Shown here: piece after piece, positions 62,150 through 64,000 of the stretch
How positions within the stretch are numbered: position 1 is the first letter of the stretch
Layout: every line of letters starts with the position of its first letter
From: Perca fluviatilis
Taxonomy: Eukaryota > Chordata > Actinopteri > Perciformes > Percidae
Assembly (NCBI RefSeq): GCF_010015445.1
Contig: NC_053116.1
Span: 10,048,585 to 10,112,584, forward strand
DNA length: 64,000 nucleotides
Direction: 5' to 3'
Translations under genes and position numbers: made by a program
The notes under the pieces: generated by a model
Told to the model about the DNA's origin: nothing
Database searches by the model: none
The model's input: the letters and a program-made list of their open reading frames with translations, nothing else

Positions 62150-62645
62150 GTGGTGGAATGTAACTAATTACATTTACTCAAGTACTGTGCTTAAGTACAA
62201 ATGTTGAGGTACTTGAGTCTTTTCTTTTCATGCCACTTTCTACTTCTACTCTGCTACATCTCAGAGAGAAATATTGTACTTTTACTCCACTACTTTAATC
62301 TGACAGCTTTAGTTACTAGTTACTTTACAAATTAGCATTTTTGCACACAAAACACATGTAGTTTATAAAATACAATGTGTTATTATAATTTAAACTACTC
62401 AACAATAATAGGCCTACAAGTCCAGCTGAAATGATAAGCCCATTAAACACTTAGTTGATTGACAGAACTGTTTGGATTGTTTCCAGTTTCTAAAATGTGA
62501 GGATTTTTCTGCAGTGAGTACTTTTACTTTTAAGACTTTAAGTACTTTTACTCAAATAACATTGTAACTGCAGGACTTTTACAGTATTTTTACAGTGTGG
62601 TATTAGTACTTTTACTTAAGTAAAGGATCTGAATACTTCTTCACA
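62150..62645. mobile_element. AAGTAC-rich MITE, nearly complete
   Basis: Starts AGTGGTGGAATGTAACTAAT and ends AAAGGATCTGAATACTTCTT, with TTACTTAAGTA and TACTTTTACT words throughout. Fragments of the same family lie at 24.2, 47.4, 56.1, 57.0 and 61.1 kb. Non-coding. Confidence 0.75.
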
Positions 62646-64000
62646 CACAACTGCCAAGCAGCAGTATTTGATTTTATTACATCTATAAGACTTGACAGAG
62701 ATTATAAACAAAGCTCCTCCTGAATGATTTTAAATGTACTCCAAGATGGCAAATAGTCTTCGTCATTTTTAATAACTGACATTACAAAAGAAAAAGTAGA
62801 AAATACTTAAAAAAAGAACTAATTCATGATACTGTAACATGTTTCAGTGGATGTGCTGTAGATCCTGAGATAATCTTGGTTTTCAGTCTTTAGAGTGGTG
62901 TGACACTGATGTCTTATGTGTGCCAGTATCGCTGTCATCACATTTCTGCAGCACCAATGACTCAGCACTGGCTTCCTGATGCATTTCCTTCTTGGAAAAA
63001 GGTGTTGAGTTAAAAAAATATATTCCGCTAGTCAAAGGGGAATTCCTATTCTGTATAAATACAGTAGATCATTTTACTGGATCTCAAAATATAGGGTGGT
63101 ATACGGTAATACAGAAGAAGTTAATAAAAAAAAAGCATTTAACCTGCATACATAATTTTGTCAGTAGTAGTAGACTAGTTTCCGTCCAATCAAAAGCAAT
63201 CAACAGGATGTCCCTGTAACACAAGCTGTAACTGTTAGCTAACTTCTAAAAAGAACAGTTTTTGGGGATAAACAATAAATTGCACTTACCTGCCAACCCT
63301 TTTAAACATAGGCGTGACTTTTTATAGGGTTGTATGTTCCCCAGCTCAATATCCTCTTGATATGGCTGATTAACAAGACCTTTCAAAGGGTTTTATGTTC
63401 TCAGCAATGCTTTTTTCCCTAGGCCAAATGGCTAATGTATTTTCCCTTGGGTCAGATGTATGAAATCGCCCACCCTACTAGGCTACTGATGCTATACTCC
63501 TTGAAACCTACGCCCACAAATGTGCGGACAGACAGTTTTCCTGACTTTAGACATTGATATCTCCACAGGGGCTAAATGGATTTTTACCACTCCAATTGCA
63601 TTTGAAACGTCCACCTCCCTTCGTTCTTTTGCAATTTGAACCATGTCGATAGGCCTTACCAACCTCTCACAATGAGGACCCTGGCAACATAGAAATGACC
63701 TCCATATATATTCCATCATCCCGTTCACTGTAACGGGTTGTATATTGGCAAGCTAACATCAGCATTGTCAGGTAATTCATTCAGCTACGTAACAGTTCCA
63801 GTAAGAAGCTTTGTGGGGTGCACCCCGTTTCAAAGATTTCTGCTACTCCTCCCCATGTAAGAGGAGCCAGCTGAGGTGGTTCAGGAGTATCAGGATGCCT
63901 CCTGATTCCTCATATGTCTGTCACGTACTTGTGGCACTCTGGAGGGAGGAGGAGGCAGGTTCACAGAGAACACCACAAGGATTACATATCCCATCTTCAC
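62646..64000. other. gene-free stretch to window end
   Basis: No coding exon or named repeat recognised. Short open frames lack motifs. Confidence 0.5.

Overview
The window is eukaryotic and very probably from a ray-finned fish, most likely a perch-like (percomorph) teleost. The evidence is one spliced vertebrate trypsin-type gene with GT-AG introns, set among repeats of kinds typical of teleosts: L1 and CR1/L2/Rex1-like LINEs, a tRNA-derived SINE, a Tc1 transposon, Harbinger/hAT/TTAA-type miniature elements and (CA)n/(TA)n microsatellites. I saw no operons, ribosome binding sites, CRISPR arrays or other prokaryotic signals. Nearly all long open frames here are by-products of repeats.

Layout. 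1-5.6 kb is gene-free, with a head-to-head pair of tRNA-derived SINEs at 3.26-3.48 kb. 5.6-10.9 kb is an almost full-length but frameshifted L1 on the minus strand. 10.9-12.2 kb holds a dispersed CCGG-rich motif family. 13.34-17.93 kb is a large inverted repeat; each arm carries a TATA box, a first exon and a splice donor pointing inward, so two half-genes face each other. The left one continues into three exon-like segments. 18.4-19 kb is a miniature inverted-repeat element. 20.9-24.2 kb is a CR1/L2/Rex1-like LINE on the minus strand, split by two insertions. 24.7-25.6 kb holds three different tandem repeats in a row.

27.8-40.7 kb is the most striking part: a satellite array built from two related units, 13 bp (CATTACAGTTGGA) and 9 bp (CATTACAGA), in irregular order. 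It has higher-order duplications of about 1.1 kb and 2.64 kb. Two exact-length 280-bp copies of single-copy DNA from 26.5 kb, just outside the array, lie inside it. A 180-190-bp tandem family flanks the array on both sides in opposite orientation.

42.2-43.7 kb is a complete-ended but broken Tc1-like transposon with perfect 24-bp terminal inverted repeats and TA duplications. 46.3-60.4 kb is the only clear protein-coding gene: a five-exon, minus-strand secreted trypsin-like serine protease of 261 residues. Its catalytic triad is intact and all exon phases join. Its introns hold many miniature elements, an L1 3' end with a solo LTR-like insertion, and a long TA/TG microsatellite. The rest, to 64 kb, is the upstream flank of this gene with two more miniature elements.

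The genes do not form a pathway. The biology on view is one digestive-type protease gene, plus a record of repeat birth, amplification and nesting.
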